A model generated the notes under the pieces. The model was given only the letters and a program-made list of their open reading frames with translations, made no database searches and was not told the origin of the DNA. Shown here piece after piece: positions 41,778-49,209 of a stretch of 64,000 nucleotides of DNA (position 1 is its first letter; the number at the start of each line of letters is the position of its first letter). Source of the stretch: Streptomyces sp. NBC_00223 (GTDB lineage Bacteria > Actinomycetota > Actinomycetes > Streptomycetales > Streptomycetaceae); the NCBI RefSeq assembly GCF_036199905.1, contig NZ_CP108109.1, positions 5,703,501 through 5,767,500 of the forward strand, read 5' to 3'. A program made the position numbers and the translations under genes.

Positions 41778-41811
41778 AGGTTTAGACCAATCGTGTCAAT
41801 GGTCCGGACCA
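41778..41811 (-). promoter_or_regulatory. Chitinase promoter with two DasR-responsive elements
   Basis: Site 1 AGGTTTAGACCA (41778-41789) and site 2 TGGTCCGGACCA (41800-41811) match the DasR consensus TGGTCTAGACCA; the second is a perfect palindrome. A minus-strand TTGACA (41794-41799) lies between them. Site 1 sits in the spacer before a -10-like tttgct (41771-41776), so DasR binding would block the polymerase. Confidence 0.85.
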
Positions 41812-41824
41812 ATATTCGTCCGCT

Positions 41825-42091
41825 TCAGGCGCCTTTGGACCACGGCCACTTGGGCCGGTCGGGGTGCGGACGGCCCTCGGGGTCGTACACGAACACCCAT
41901 CGGGTACGGCGGGAGCCGCGCGGCCCCGGACTCGGCTCGCGGTGGTAGACGTACACCGTCTCCGGGCCGCCCTCCGGCCGCGGCACCGGTACGCGGTAGA
42001 CGCGCGGCGGCTGGCCGGTCGCCCCGGTCACCACCGACAGCACCCGGCCGTCCAGCGGCCCTCCGACGAATTCCGCGTCCTCATGTCTCAC
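41825..42091 (-). CDS. Small conserved hypothetical protein
   Basis: Encodes 88 residues beginning MRHEDAEFVGGPLDGRVLSV and containing VYRVPVPRPEGGPETVYVYH and RWVFVYDPEGRPHPDRPKWP. I recognise the general type (small actinobacterial proteins with a GGPLDGR start and repeated VYxY strands), but no function. No signal peptide or membrane segment. It shares a short divergent region with the TetR gene and lies just upstream of the chitinase promoter. Confidence 0.65.
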   Translation of the reverse strand: MRHEDAEFVGGPLDGRVLSVVTGATGQPPRVYRVPVPRPEGGPETVYVYHREPSPGPRGSRRTRWVFVYDPEGRPHPDRPKWPWSKGA

Positions 42092-42124
42092 CTGCTCAGG
42101 ATGGCACGCGGATAGGCTGACGGT

Positions 42125-42192
42125 ATGACCAGCAGCGCGGTGGCCGAATGAGCCGTATGAGCCGACCGACCAGCAGCGCGGTGCTCGTATGA
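42125..42192 (+). other. Two tiny overlapping ORFs leading into the TetR gene
   Basis: ATG 42125 opens an 8-codon ORF (MTSSAVAE) ending TGA at 42149-42151. ATG 42148 opens a 14-codon ORF (MSRMSRPTSSAVLV) ending TGA at 42190-42192. The latter overlaps the TetR ATG at 42189. Each junction is ATGA. The 16-nt direct repeat gaccagcagcgcggtg (42127-42142 and 42168-42183) makes both peptides share TSSAV. A -10-like taggct (42114-42119) ends six bases before the first ATG, so the first ORF could be leaderless. Confidence 0.6.
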
Positions 42193-42893
42193 CCGGTGGC
42201 GCGGTGCCCGCGTACCGCAGGATGAGCGTCGAACAGCGGCGCGGGCAGTTGCTCGCTGCGGCGGTGGACCTCTTCGGGCACCGGCGGCCCGAGGACGTGT
42301 CGATCGACGACGTGGCCGCGGCGGCGGGCGTCTCCCGGCCGCTGGTCTACCGCTACTTCCCCGGGGGCAAGGCGCAGCTGTACGAGGCCGCGGTGCGGGG
42401 CGCCGCGGCCGAGCTGACCGGGCGGTTCGCCGTACCGACCGAGGGCCCGCCCACGCAGCGGCTGGCCGCCGCGCTCGACGGGTACCTCGCGTACGTCGAC
42501 GAGCACGACGCCGCGTACGGGGCGCTGCTGCGCGGCGGGAGCGTGGCCGGTACGAGCCGGACCGAGGCGATCGTCGACGAGGTGCGGCGGCGGGCCGCCG
42601 AACAGGTGATGCGGCACCTCGGGGTGGCCGAGCCGGGGCCGCGGCTGTCGCTGATGGTGCGGTCGTGGATCGCGTGCGTCGAGGCGGTGTCGCTGATCTG
42701 GCTGGACGAGGGGAAGGAGCCGCCGAGGGCGGAGCTGCGGGGGTGGCTGGTGGATCACTTTGTCGCGTTGCTGGTGGTGACGGGGGTGGGGGACGCGCAG
42801 GGCGGCGAGGCGCTGGGGCGCGTCCTCGCGCTGGAATCCCCCAACGGCCCGGCCGCCCGCCTCGCCTCCCGCCTCACCCCCCTCCTCCCGTAG
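42189..42893 (+). CDS. TetR-family transcriptional regulator
   Basis: The 234-residue protein has an N-terminal TetR helix-turn-helix (RRGQLLAAAVDLFGHRRPEDVSI, then VAAAAGVSRPLVYRYFPGGK) and a helical ligand-binding domain (YLAYVDEHDAAYGALLRGG, LMVRSWIACVEAVSLIWLDE) like those of AcrR/FabR-type regulators. The ATG at 42189 overlaps the end of an upstream mini-ORF, so its translation may depend on reinitiation. The target is unknown; the divergent small gene at 41825-42091 is a candidate. Confidence 0.88.
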   Translation: MTGGAVPAYRRMSVEQRRGQLLAAAVDLFGHRRPEDVSIDDVAAAAGVSRPLVYRYFPGGKAQLYEAAVRGAAAELTGRFAVPTEGPPTQRLAAALDGYLAYVDEHDAAYGALLRGGSVAGTSRTEAIVDEVRRRAAEQVMRHLGVAEPGPRLSLMVRSWIACVEAVSLIWLDEGKEPPRAELRGWLVDHFVALLVVTGVGDAQGGEALGRVLALESPNGPAARLASRLTPLLP

Positions 42894-42917
42894 GGCCAGG
42901 CCCGGACCCGGCCCCGT

Positions 42918-43559
42918 TCACCCGGCCCCCGCCGCGAAGAAGCCCGGCAGCGAGTCCCGAATCAGCACGGCGGCCTGCTCAGGCGGGCGGTGGTTCACGT
43001 CCACCCGCAGCACGGCGAAGCCCGCTTGGACCAACCGCTCGGCGGCCTGCCTGTAGAAGCGCACTTCGGCGTGACTGCTGCCGGGCGAGAGCTGGAAGCG
43101 GTTGTGCGGCCCGCGCTCACGCAGCCGCTCCGCGACGACCTCGGGGTCGGCTTCCAGAATGACGGCCAGGTCGGGCCGGTCGGCCTGGGCGTTGAGGTGC
43201 CAGAGGAAGGCGGGGGTGACGCCGTCGAAGCGCTGCATCACCAGACCCGACGGGATGTAGCGATCGGACAGCACCACCCGGCCGGCCTCGGTGTTGGGAC
43301 GAACCTCCACCTCGAGGTGGTGATAGCGGTCCGCGGCGTACAGGCAGGCCAGCGCGTGCCCGGTGGTCGTCTCGGTCAGCTCGCGGCACAACGCCCCGAT
43401 CGGGCCGGAGGACGGCTCGGCTGTCATATGGACGTCTTCGCCGGAGGCGACGAGCAGTTGCGCCAGGTGGTGGACGACGGTCGACTTACCGGCGCCACTC
43501 GGCCCGTCGACGCTGACGAACAAGCCGCGCTTGCGGTCAGAAGAGGGCCGGAGTCTCAT
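42918..43559 (-). CDS. Thymidylate kinase-like nucleotide kinase
   Basis: The 213-residue protein has P-loop VDGPSGAGKSTVVHHLAQLL (about residues 17-36), the DRY-like LSDRYIPSGLVMQRFDG, a LIERLR-like AERLRERGP lid and AVLRVDVNHRPPE at the end. These match TMP kinases, but the protein is in an accessory operon with a radical SAM enzyme and an exonuclease. It may be a dedicated kinase acting on a modified nucleotide rather than the housekeeping Tmk. It is the last gene of the operon; its ATG at 43559 lies within the end of the exonuclease gene (23-nt overlap). Confidence 0.82.
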   Translation of the reverse strand: MRLRPSSDRKRGLFVSVDGPSGAGKSTVVHHLAQLLVASGEDVHMTAEPSSGPIGALCRELTETTTGHALACLYAADRYHHLEVEVRPNTEAGRVVLSDRYIPSGLVMQRFDGVTPAFLWHLNAQADRPDLAVILEADPEVVAERLRERGPHNRFQLSPGSSHAEVRFYRQAAERLVQAGFAVLRVDVNHRPPEQAAVLIRDSLPGFFAAGAG

Positions 43560-44121
43560 ACGCGCCCCCCTTCGGCGGTTCGCCGCGGAGGTCTTCGAGG
43601 CTGGTGCTCGCCTTGTTCGCCAGCATCACGAACAGCCGGGCCTCCACCAGCGCGTCATACGTCGCGCGGTGCGGCGAGAGCCCGTCCGGCAGCCCCTCGG
43701 CCAGGTGGAAGGCTTCGACCAGGCTGCCCAGCCGATAGCTGCCCTGGCCCGGCACCAACCGGCGAGCGAGACTCAGCGTGTCGAACACCTCGGGGCACTC
43801 CCAGCCGGGGAGCTTGCGCTCCAGAGCGCGGACATCCACGTGCGCGTTGTGGGCGACCAAGGCAGGGCGCGACAACACCCGCAGCACGTCGGCCTTGACG
43901 TCGCCGAACGACGGGCAGCCGGCCACGTCCTTGTTGGTCAGACCGTGAATGCGGGTGGCGAAGTGCTTGATGGGCGTCTCGGGCTTCACCAGCCAGCTCA
44001 GCGGCTCCCCGATGATGCCGTCGACGATCGGGACGGCGGCCAACTCGACAAGGTCGGGCGGCTGCTGACCGTTGCCCTCCACGTCGACGACCACGAAGTT
44101 CAGACTCGTCCAGTCAGTCAT
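43537..44121 (-). CDS. 3'-5' exonuclease (DnaQ/DEDD fold)
   Basis: The 194-residue protein begins MTDWTSLNFVVVDVEGNG, with the first Asp-x-Glu of the DEDD family. It continues with LVAHNAHVDVRALERKL (exo II) and LPDGLSPHRATYDALVEARL (exo III with the HxAxxDA core). It is a single-domain ribonuclease or deoxyribonuclease like RNase T or DNA polymerase III epsilon-type proteins. The ATG at 44121 overlaps the radical SAM stop by eight bases, so translation is coupled. In this operon it may trim or protect nucleic acid related to the kinase and radical SAM steps; that is speculative. Confidence 0.88.
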   Translation of the reverse strand: MTDWTSLNFVVVDVEGNGQQPPDLVELAAVPIVDGIIGEPLSWLVKPETPIKHFATRIHGLTNKDVAGCPSFGDVKADVLRVLSRPALVAHNAHVDVRALERKLPGWECPEVFDTLSLARRLVPGQGSYRLGSLVEAFHLAEGLPDGLSPHRATYDALVEARLFVMLANKASTSLEDLRGEPPKGGAYETPALF

Positions 44122-45271
44122 CCCGCTTCTCGCCCTTCCACCCGATGCCGGCCCGCCCATGCCGCCGCTCGACGTGCGGGTGCCGTACGTCGTGCACTTG
44201 GAAGCCGAGCGCGTGTTGCAGGTAGTAGCGCGGTTGCTCGGTCTCCAGGCCGGACACCACGGCCGCGCGGTCGGTGATGTCCACGACCACGAGACCACGC
44301 GTTTCCGGCAGAGCACCGGCGATCTCCCGCAGCCGATCGGACGACGGCACCTTGTGTGCTCCCGCGCACAGTGCGAGCTGACTCAACGGGCAGATGTCGC
44401 ACAGCTCGGGGATACCGTAGTGACCGTTGTAGTCGGGCAGGCCATGAGCGTGGGCGACAGCGCAGGAGGTCTTGCGGAACAGCGGCGTGGAGTTGTCGAA
44501 CGCGGTCAGGACGCGCTGCTCCAGCGTCTCGGGCACGATCTTCCGGCGGGCCGATTCGTCGTACGGCTCGGGCAGTCCGTTGGCCCTGTAGTACGCCGCG
44601 ATCTCGCCGCGGTAGAACAGGCCGGTGAACACTGTGGCGTCGGCGTGCTGAGCCAGCCGGTACGCCCGGTCGAGGTGATCTTCCGAGTCGTTCAGGCCCG
44701 GTACCAGCGGACGCCAGTAGAGGATGGTGCGGTACTTCCGGCGCTGCGGCGCGCTCATGAGCTTCAGCGACGCGGCGGCCACACTCGACGGATAGGGCTC
44801 GATGTCCTTGTTGTCGATGCCGGAGTAGGTGAACAGCAGTGTCACCTTCAGGTGTTCGAGCGCGTTGAGCCGTTCGATGTCCTCGGGCTTCATCCGGTGG
44901 CGTGTGATGACCAGGACGTGATTGGTCAACCCGCGCTCGTCCAGGTTCTCCAGCACGGCGAAGGTGTGCGGCCGGACGACCGGGAGGAACGGGTCGGTGG
45001 CCCGGTTGAACACCTGCACGGGGGTTACGTGCGGCTGGAAGTAACGGTGGTTGACCAGTTCCTCCACCGCCTCGGCGTCGGACATGAGCGCACGCGGTAC
45101 CCGTTGATCCCATAAGCCGTAGGTGTGGCGGATGCAGTACGCGCAGTCCAGGGGGCACCCCTGGATGTGGTTCAGACTGAGACCGCTCTTGCGGTACTCG
45201 ACAACCTCCCGTGCACGTTCCGGCAGCTTGTCGATCTGATTCCCGCTCAGCAGGATTACGCGGGTGGCCAC
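44114..45271 (-). CDS. Radical SAM protein, SPL-like, with C-terminal cysteine cluster
   Basis: The 385-residue protein begins (M)ATRVILLSGNQIDKLPERAR. It carries the radical SAM CX3CX2C motif HIQGCPLDCAYCIRH near residue 41, followed by VFNRATDPFLP and TLLFTYSGIDNKDIEP. A C-terminal group CDICPLSQLALCAGAHKVP could bind a second cluster. The layout resembles spore photoproduct lyase-like (SplB/COG1533) proteins rather than viperins. The substrate is unknown. The GTG at 45271 follows GGGAG five bases upstream. It heads the operon with the exonuclease and kinase and is preceded by an AT-rich palindromic operator. Confidence 0.82.
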   Translation of the reverse strand: MATRVILLSGNQIDKLPERAREVVEYRKSGLSLNHIQGCPLDCAYCIRHTYGLWDQRVPRALMSDAEAVEELVNHRYFQPHVTPVQVFNRATDPFLPVVRPHTFAVLENLDERGLTNHVLVITRHRMKPEDIERLNALEHLKVTLLFTYSGIDNKDIEPYPSSVAAASLKLMSAPQRRKYRTILYWRPLVPGLNDSEDHLDRAYRLAQHADATVFTGLFYRGEIAAYYRANGLPEPYDESARRKIVPETLEQRVLTAFDNSTPLFRKTSCAVAHAHGLPDYNGHYGIPELCDICPLSQLALCAGAHKVPSSDRLREIAGALPETRGLVVVDITDRAAVVSGLETEQPRYYLQHALGFQVHDVRHPHVERRHGRAGIGWKGEKRDD

Positions 45272-45357
45272 CTCAACTCCCAAGTCCCTTGAGAACGGAC
45301 GCGATTCGGCGTCCCTGACGAGAGAGTAGGGAGAAGGAACGGCAGTGAGAAGAATAT

Positions 45358-45385
45358 TTCTTGAGATTTCTCGCAATCTCAAGAA
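45358..45385 (-). promoter_or_regulatory. 11-bp inverted repeat upstream of the radical SAM operon
   Basis: TTCTTGAGATT (45358-45368) and AATCTCAAGAA (45375-45385) form perfect arms with a 6-bp spacer. The site is strikingly AT-rich for this genome. Minus-strand TTGAGA is a -35-like box inside it, followed 17 bp later by aaatat. It lies between the XRE gene end and the radical SAM start, so regulation by that XRE protein is likely. Confidence 0.7.
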
Positions 45386-45420
45386 TGAGTGAGGGTGCGG
45401 GAAAATCCGGGACTCCACGC

Positions 45421-46269
45421 TTACTCGCTCTCGTCCGCCCTTCCCGAGGCGAGATCGTCGATGACCCGGTTGATGATCGCTCGTGCGCTCCGGCCGTAAC
45501 CGGCCGTGGCCGCCAGTGAGTCGAAGACTCCCGTGTACAGGGCCACCTCCTGCGGCTGGGCGAGGTTCAACTCCGCCGAGAAGGTCTCGACCATGACGCG
45601 GTCGCTGTCGAGGAGCCAGAATCCATGAGCGGGTGCGACCACGTACGCTGTCTCGAATCCGATGATGCCGAGCCTGACATTCGGCAGTGCTGAGAACGAG
45701 ATCAGCCGGTCGAGTTGCCCCAACATGATCTCGGGCGGACACAGCCGGTAGCGCAAGGCCGCTTCCGTGAGAACGAAATGGAAGCGTTTTTCCGGCTGGT
45801 ACAGGATGTCCTGGCGTCGCACCCGTGCTGCCACGGCTTCGTCGATGTCGTTCCTCACCTTGAACACGGTGATGCTCTGGGCGAAGCGGAAGCGGGCGTA
45901 CTGGGCGGTCTGGAGCAGACCGGGGATGAACGTCGACTCGAAGGCCCGAAAGAGCCGTGTCCTGGCGTCCAGGCCGGCTATCTCCTGTTGGTGAGGCTTC
46001 AACCCCACCTTGAGTTGCCGCCGCCACTCGGCGTGCTGAATTTCGAGCGTGTGCAGAGAGGCGAGGAGCGCTTCTGTCTCGTCCTCGCCGGCGGTTGCCC
46101 GCGTCCAGCCGCGAATGTCGTCGTCGGTGGGCGTCTGCCGGCTGTTCTCCAGCTTGGACACCTTGGAAGGTGGCCACGACAAAGACTCCGCGAGCGCGCG
46201 GCCGCTGAGTCCTGCGGCCGTGCGTAGCTCGCGGAGCCTTTTGCCCAGTGCGTCACGAGCCTCGTGCAC
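45421..46269 (-). CDS. XRE-family regulator with DUF5753 (Scr1-type)
   Basis: The 282-residue protein starts (M)HEARDALGKRLRELRTAAG. An XRE helix-turn-helix (LSGRALAESLSWPPSKVSKLENSRQTPTDDDI) precedes a DUF5753 domain (FESTFIPGLLQTAQYARFRF, LTEAALRYRL, DRLISFSALPNVRLGIIGF). This is the WhiJ/Scr1-like layout. The GTG at 46269 lies 19 bases after the DUF6879 stop, with a weak ribosome site. It likely acts with the DUF6879 protein and may control the downstream radical SAM operon via the palindrome at 45358-45385. Confidence 0.9.
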   Translation of the reverse strand: MHEARDALGKRLRELRTAAGLSGRALAESLSWPPSKVSKLENSRQTPTDDDIRGWTRATAGEDETEALLASLHTLEIQHAEWRRQLKVGLKPHQQEIAGLDARTRLFRAFESTFIPGLLQTAQYARFRFAQSITVFKVRNDIDEAVAARVRRQDILYQPEKRFHFVLTEAALRYRLCPPEIMLGQLDRLISFSALPNVRLGIIGFETAYVVAPAHGFWLLDSDRVMVETFSAELNLAQPQEVALYTGVFDSLAATAGYGRSARAIINRVIDDLASGRADESE

Positions 46270-46288
46270 GCTGGTGACGCCGGTCGTT

Positions 46289-46798
46289 CTATTCGATGGC
46301 AAAGTCGTCCCGTCGTACGGCGCGGTGCCAGGCGGCATCTCGCCAGTGGTTGTGCGCCACGATCGCAGCGGGGTCGTCGACGAGTTCGCCGCCCAGGAAG
46401 TTCTCGTCGTCGTCGAAATGCATCCGTACGAGCTTGGCCGAGTCGAACAACCAGTAGTCGTAGTCCGGCAGGCCGACCGCGTCATGACGGGCGAGATAGC
46501 GAATGTCCTCGCCCGCGGCGTTGGTGTGCGCCGAACAGAAGACGCCGAAGCGGCTGTAGTCCGTGAGCGGGACCGTCACGACCCGCACACGCGAGAAACG
46601 GCGGCCCTCGGCCGTTGCCCCACGAATCATGGTCAGCCAGTTCTGGAACCAGCCCATGTCCACGGGCTCGCCCGCGACGAACTGACGAAGCGCCTCGGAC
46701 TCGTTCGCTGACCGGTAGTGGTCACGCGTCTCCAGCCGGAACGCCGTGTGCTCGAAGCTGTGGAAGAGCCTGCCGAACTCGGGGCCGGGTTCGATCAT
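46289..46798 (-). CDS. DUF6879 family protein
   Basis: The 169-residue protein contains SFEHTAFRLETRDHYRSANE, RVVTVPLTDYSRFGVF, LPDYDYWLFDSAKLVRMHF and HNHWRDAAWHRA, all typical of DUF6879. These proteins are encoded beside XRE/Scr1 regulators in many streptomycetes, where they take the place of DUF397 as a possible antagonist of the DNA-binding partner. The biochemical activity is unknown. ATG at 46798; the preceding small gene ends five bases before it. Confidence 0.88.
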   Translation of the reverse strand: MIEPGPEFGRLFHSFEHTAFRLETRDHYRSANESEALRQFVAGEPVDMGWFQNWLTMIRGATAEGRRFSRVRVVTVPLTDYSRFGVFCSAHTNAAGEDIRYLARHDAVGLPDYDYWLFDSAKLVRMHFDDDENFLGGELVDDPAAIVAHNHWRDAAWHRAVRRDDFAIE

Positions 46799-46803
46799 GC
46801 GGC

Positions 46804-47040
46804 TCAGCTCCGGCCCTCCTGGTCCAGGTAGCGGCGGGCGTACATCCTGAGCACGTCTTCCGGGATCTCGATCAGGGTCTCGTGGTCGGGCACCTCACCG
46901 ACGTCGGCGAGCGCCTGCGGGTCCGTGACCTTCCAGCCCTGCGCGATGTAGGTCACGCGGTCCGTGCGGTCGGTGGCGAACAGGGTGGGGGACTGCCCCT
47001 CCTGTGACTTCGGGTCCTTGCCGAGGAACTGTGCGCGCAT
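46804..47040 (-). CDS. Small hypothetical protein of the XRE-DUF6879 unit
   Basis: Encodes 78 residues beginning MRAQFLGKDPKSQEGQSPTL and containing VTYIAQGWKVTDPQALADVG and EIPEDVLRMYARRYL. It resembles small proteins that commonly precede DUF6879 genes in whiJ-like loci; the function is unknown. The ATG at 47040 follows gagggc; an in-frame ATG at 47052 is further from a ribosome site. Confidence 0.78.
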   Translation of the reverse strand: MRAQFLGKDPKSQEGQSPTLFATDRTDRVTYIAQGWKVTDPQALADVGEVPDHETLIEIPEDVLRMYARRYLDQEGRS

Positions 47041-47195
47041 GGTGCCCTCCATTGCGAGGAACTTGGCGAACCATTCTCGGTCATCGTGCTGCAGAGAACG
47101 GGGGACGTCAACAGACGGGATGAGCAGCCGCGGGTGGGGAATGTGGCGTGTGTCCGTGAAGGTGCGCTGGTGCGCGCTAGTTTCGGCTGCTCGGG
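47041..47195. other. Non-coding stretch upstream of the XRE-DUF6879 unit
   Basis: About 155 bp. The tagttt hexamer (47180-47185) on the plus strand may be a -10 box for a possible small gene at 47196. I find no clear operator and no convincing protein in any other frame. Confidence 0.35.
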
Positions 47196-47507
47196 TTGTA
47201 CGCGATCACTCTCGGCTGGCCCGCTCGCGTGCACCTCTACGGGGCCCGGGGCCTCACCTGTGGTTCCCCGGAACTCACCCCCACCGGGCAGGACTTCACG
47301 CTCACCTGGTGGCCGATGAACGAAGCTCTCGACGCTGCCGCGGGCGGGGGATGTACGACCCGGGCCCGGGCGTCGGGGGAGGACGCGCGGGCCCGGGCGG
47401 GGCTGGTCCGCACGGCGTACGCGGGGGCGCGTACGCCGCGTCAAGCCGGAGCAGCCCGCCTCACCGCGGCGGGGCGAACCTCGGTTCCCGCCGCGGTGAG
47501 GAGTTGA
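47196..47507 (+). CDS. Doubtful small protein
   Basis: A 103-codon frame starting TTG 47196 gives (M)YAITLGWPARVHLYGARG and DFTLTWWPMNEAL, with good G/C third positions in the first 40 codons. The second half is Arg/Ala-rich and looks like chance, and its 3' end overlaps the convergent gene at 47461 by 47 bp. It may be a short real gene with a frame disruption near 47330, or noise. Confidence 0.3.
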   Translation: MYAITLGWPARVHLYGARGLTCGSPELTPTGQDFTLTWWPMNEALDAAAGGGCTTRARASGEDARARAGLVRTAYAGARTPRQAGAARLTAAGRTSVPAAVRS

Positions 47508-47847
47508 TGACCGGCCCGTGGGCCGTACGGCAGCTGATCAGGTCCTGCACCAGATAGCCGCTCGCGGCATAGCGGGGGATGCCGTCCGGCGGGTACTGGG
47601 CCAGCCGTTCCCTGACGTGCGTGATCCGTTCCACCGGCCCCAAGTCGCCGGGCCCGGTAGGGGCGTTGCACAACGTGCCCTCCAGCCAGGCCAACGCGTC
47701 CTCCGGGTGCCCGAACGTCGCCGCCAGCACGCTCCGCGGCGCGAACCGCCACTCCTTTACGACCAGCGGCGACCCGCCCACCAGCCCGACCGGCACCGCC
47801 ATCCCCGTGACCACCGCCGTGTGCCAGTGGAGGTCCGCGCTATTCAC
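47461..47847 (-). CDS. Conserved hypothetical protein of whiJ-like locus
   Basis: The 128-residue protein begins (M)NSADLHWHTAVVTGMAVPV and contains LVGGSPLVVKEWRFAPRSVL, FGHPEDALAWLEGTL and GYLVQDLISCRTAHGP. No known domain is recognised. Its start GTG at 47847 overlaps the stop of the ATPase gene by eight bases, so the two are translationally coupled. Such a pair beside an XRE-DUF397 unit is common in streptomycetes. Confidence 0.7.
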   Translation of the reverse strand: MNSADLHWHTAVVTGMAVPVGLVGGSPLVVKEWRFAPRSVLAATFGHPEDALAWLEGTLCNAPTGPGDLGPVERITHVRERLAQYPPDGIPRYAASGYLVQDLISCRTAHGPVINSSPRREPRFAPPR

Positions 47848-48277
47848 AGTCGTTACCGCGCGGCGGCGACACATGCGCCCAGATCAGCTTGCCGACGCCG
47901 TCGCGCTCGCTCACGCCCCAACTCCCCGGCCCGACCAGCGCGTCCACCAGCGCGAGGCCGCGCCCCCGCTCGTCGTCGGCGCCCGCCCGGTGGACCTCCG
48001 GCTGCCGGGAACTGGCGTCGTGCACCTCAAGCCGTACGCCGTCGCCCTCGCGTACGAACCTGGTCTCGATCAGCCGGCCCCGTACCCGGGCGTGCTGGAC
48101 GCTGTTGGTCACCAGCTCGGTCAGGACGAGTTCGGCCACCTCGGCGAGGTCGCTCAGACCCCACTTCCACAGCACCGCCCGCAGGCAGTGCCGCGACCGG
48201 CTCACCGAGCGAGGCGTGCTCGCCCAGTACGAGGCCACCAGCGGTTCCGGGGGCGTTGTCACTACTGGTGTTTCCAT
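47840..48277 (-). CDS. ATP-binding protein (anti-sigma-factor kinase-like HATPase)
   Basis: The 145-residue protein is a single HATPase domain: LVLTELVTNSVQHARVRG is the N-box, RLEVHDASSRQPEV the G1-like box, and DDERGRGLALVDALVG the G2 box. The fold is that of RsbW/SpoIIAB-type kinases and of the AbaA-locus ATPases linked to whiJ-like clusters. It is divergent from the XRE gene that begins at 48409. Sigma-factor targets are unknown. ATG 48277 follows aaggaaagg. Confidence 0.88.
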   Translation of the reverse strand: METPVVTTPPEPLVASYWASTPRSVSRSRHCLRAVLWKWGLSDLAEVAELVLTELVTNSVQHARVRGRLIETRFVREGDGVRLEVHDASSRQPEVHRAGADDERGRGLALVDALVGPGSWGVSERDGVGKLIWAHVSPPRGNDCE

Positions 48278-48327
48278 GGGCCGGGCCTTTCCTTGGTACC
48301 ACGCCGTAGTCGGGTTCTGACGTTCTG

Positions 48328-48353
48328 TTCACAAGACTGCGCGCGTAGTCCTA
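48328..48353 (+). promoter_or_regulatory. Promoter of the XRE-DUF397 unit
   Basis: TTCACA (48328-48333) and TACGAT (about 48350-48355) are spaced about 17 bp apart and form a plausible -35/-10 pair. CGTAG-TC-CTACG (48343-48354) overlaps the -10 box and could be an autoregulatory half-palindrome. The position is approximate to a base or two. Confidence 0.45.
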
Positions 48354-48408
48354 CGATCAAAAGGGGGTGGCAAGTGACGTACGGCAAAGCACAAAAGGGA
48401 GTTGCAGC

Positions 48409-49209
48409 ATGGCCATGGCATACGGTGAATGGCTCCGGGAGCAGCGGAAGAGGCAGGGCCTCACGCAGCAGGAGTTGGCGAACTCGGCGATCATGACGCG
48501 TTCGCACATCGCCCACATTGAGGCGGGCCGACGCTGGCCCTCGGAGGACGACGCGAAGCGGCTGGACATCGCGCTGAACACGGGAAACGTGCTGTCCAGC
48601 TTCTTGCCGGCCACGCACGGTCGGCCGGTCGGCAGCCACTTCGAGGCGGCTCGTCAGCTCGAACAGCAGGCTTGCATGCTGCGTGAATTCGCACTCTCGT
48701 ACGTGCCCGGAATTCTCCAGACGAAGTCCTACGCGAACGCGGTGCTGAAAGTCGGATTCCCGCCACTGGGAGAGAAGGAGCGTGACCAAGCGGCGGTCAC
48801 TCGGCTTGAGCGCTCCCTCCTGCTGGACGACCCCGCGACGCCGATGGTGTGGGCGATGCTCGACGAGGCCGTACTGCGGCGGCCGATCGGCGGGCCGGCC
48901 GCCATGGCCGAGCAACTGACGCACCTGGCGGACCTGGTGGAGTGCGAGCGCATCCGCGTCCACGTGGTGCCGTTCGCGGTGGGAGCACACCCGCTGTTGC
49001 AGAACATGCTGACCCTCATGTGGTTCGAGGACCAGCCGCCCGTCGCCTACGTCGAGGGGCTGCACACGGGCCGTCTGCACGACTCGCCGGAGCTCGTGGA
49101 ACGCTTCCAGGGCGCCTACGACCTGGCGTTGGGCGATGCGTTGCCGCTGAGGGAGTCACTTGCCATGCTGCGGGCGACGGCGCAAGACTTCGGGCATGAA
49201 GACGACTGA
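48409..49209 (+). CDS. XRE-family regulator with DUF5753 (WhiJ/Scr1-type)
   Basis: The 266-residue protein starts MAMAYGEWLREQRKRQGLTQ, with the helix-turn-helix QQELANSAIMTRSHIAHIEAG and a DUF5753 effector-sensing domain (ALSYVPGILQTKSYANAVL, LDEAVLRRPIGGPAAMAEQL, LMWFEDQPPVAYVEG). The ATG at 48409 has gggag seven bases upstream. It overlaps the DUF397 gene by 14 bp, the standard WhiJ/DUF397 pairing in which DUF397 antagonises the DNA-binding partner. A copy of its last 14 codons is found again at about 49660-49703. Confidence 0.92.
   Translation: MAMAYGEWLREQRKRQGLTQQELANSAIMTRSHIAHIEAGRRWPSEDDAKRLDIALNTGNVLSSFLPATHGRPVGSHFEAARQLEQQACMLREFALSYVPGILQTKSYANAVLKVGFPPLGEKERDQAAVTRLERSLLLDDPATPMVWAMLDEAVLRRPIGGPAAMAEQLTHLADLVECERIRVHVVPFAVGAHPLLQNMLTLMWFEDQPPVAYVEGLHTGRLHDSPELVERFQGAYDLALGDALPLRESLAMLRATAQDFGHEDD

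Noticed and set aside
44114..45271. Radical SAM protein as a prokaryotic viperin
   Set aside because: The neighbouring nucleotide kinase invites this, but the motif context (GCPLDCAYCIRH and a C-terminal Cys cluster) is SPL-like, not viperin-like.
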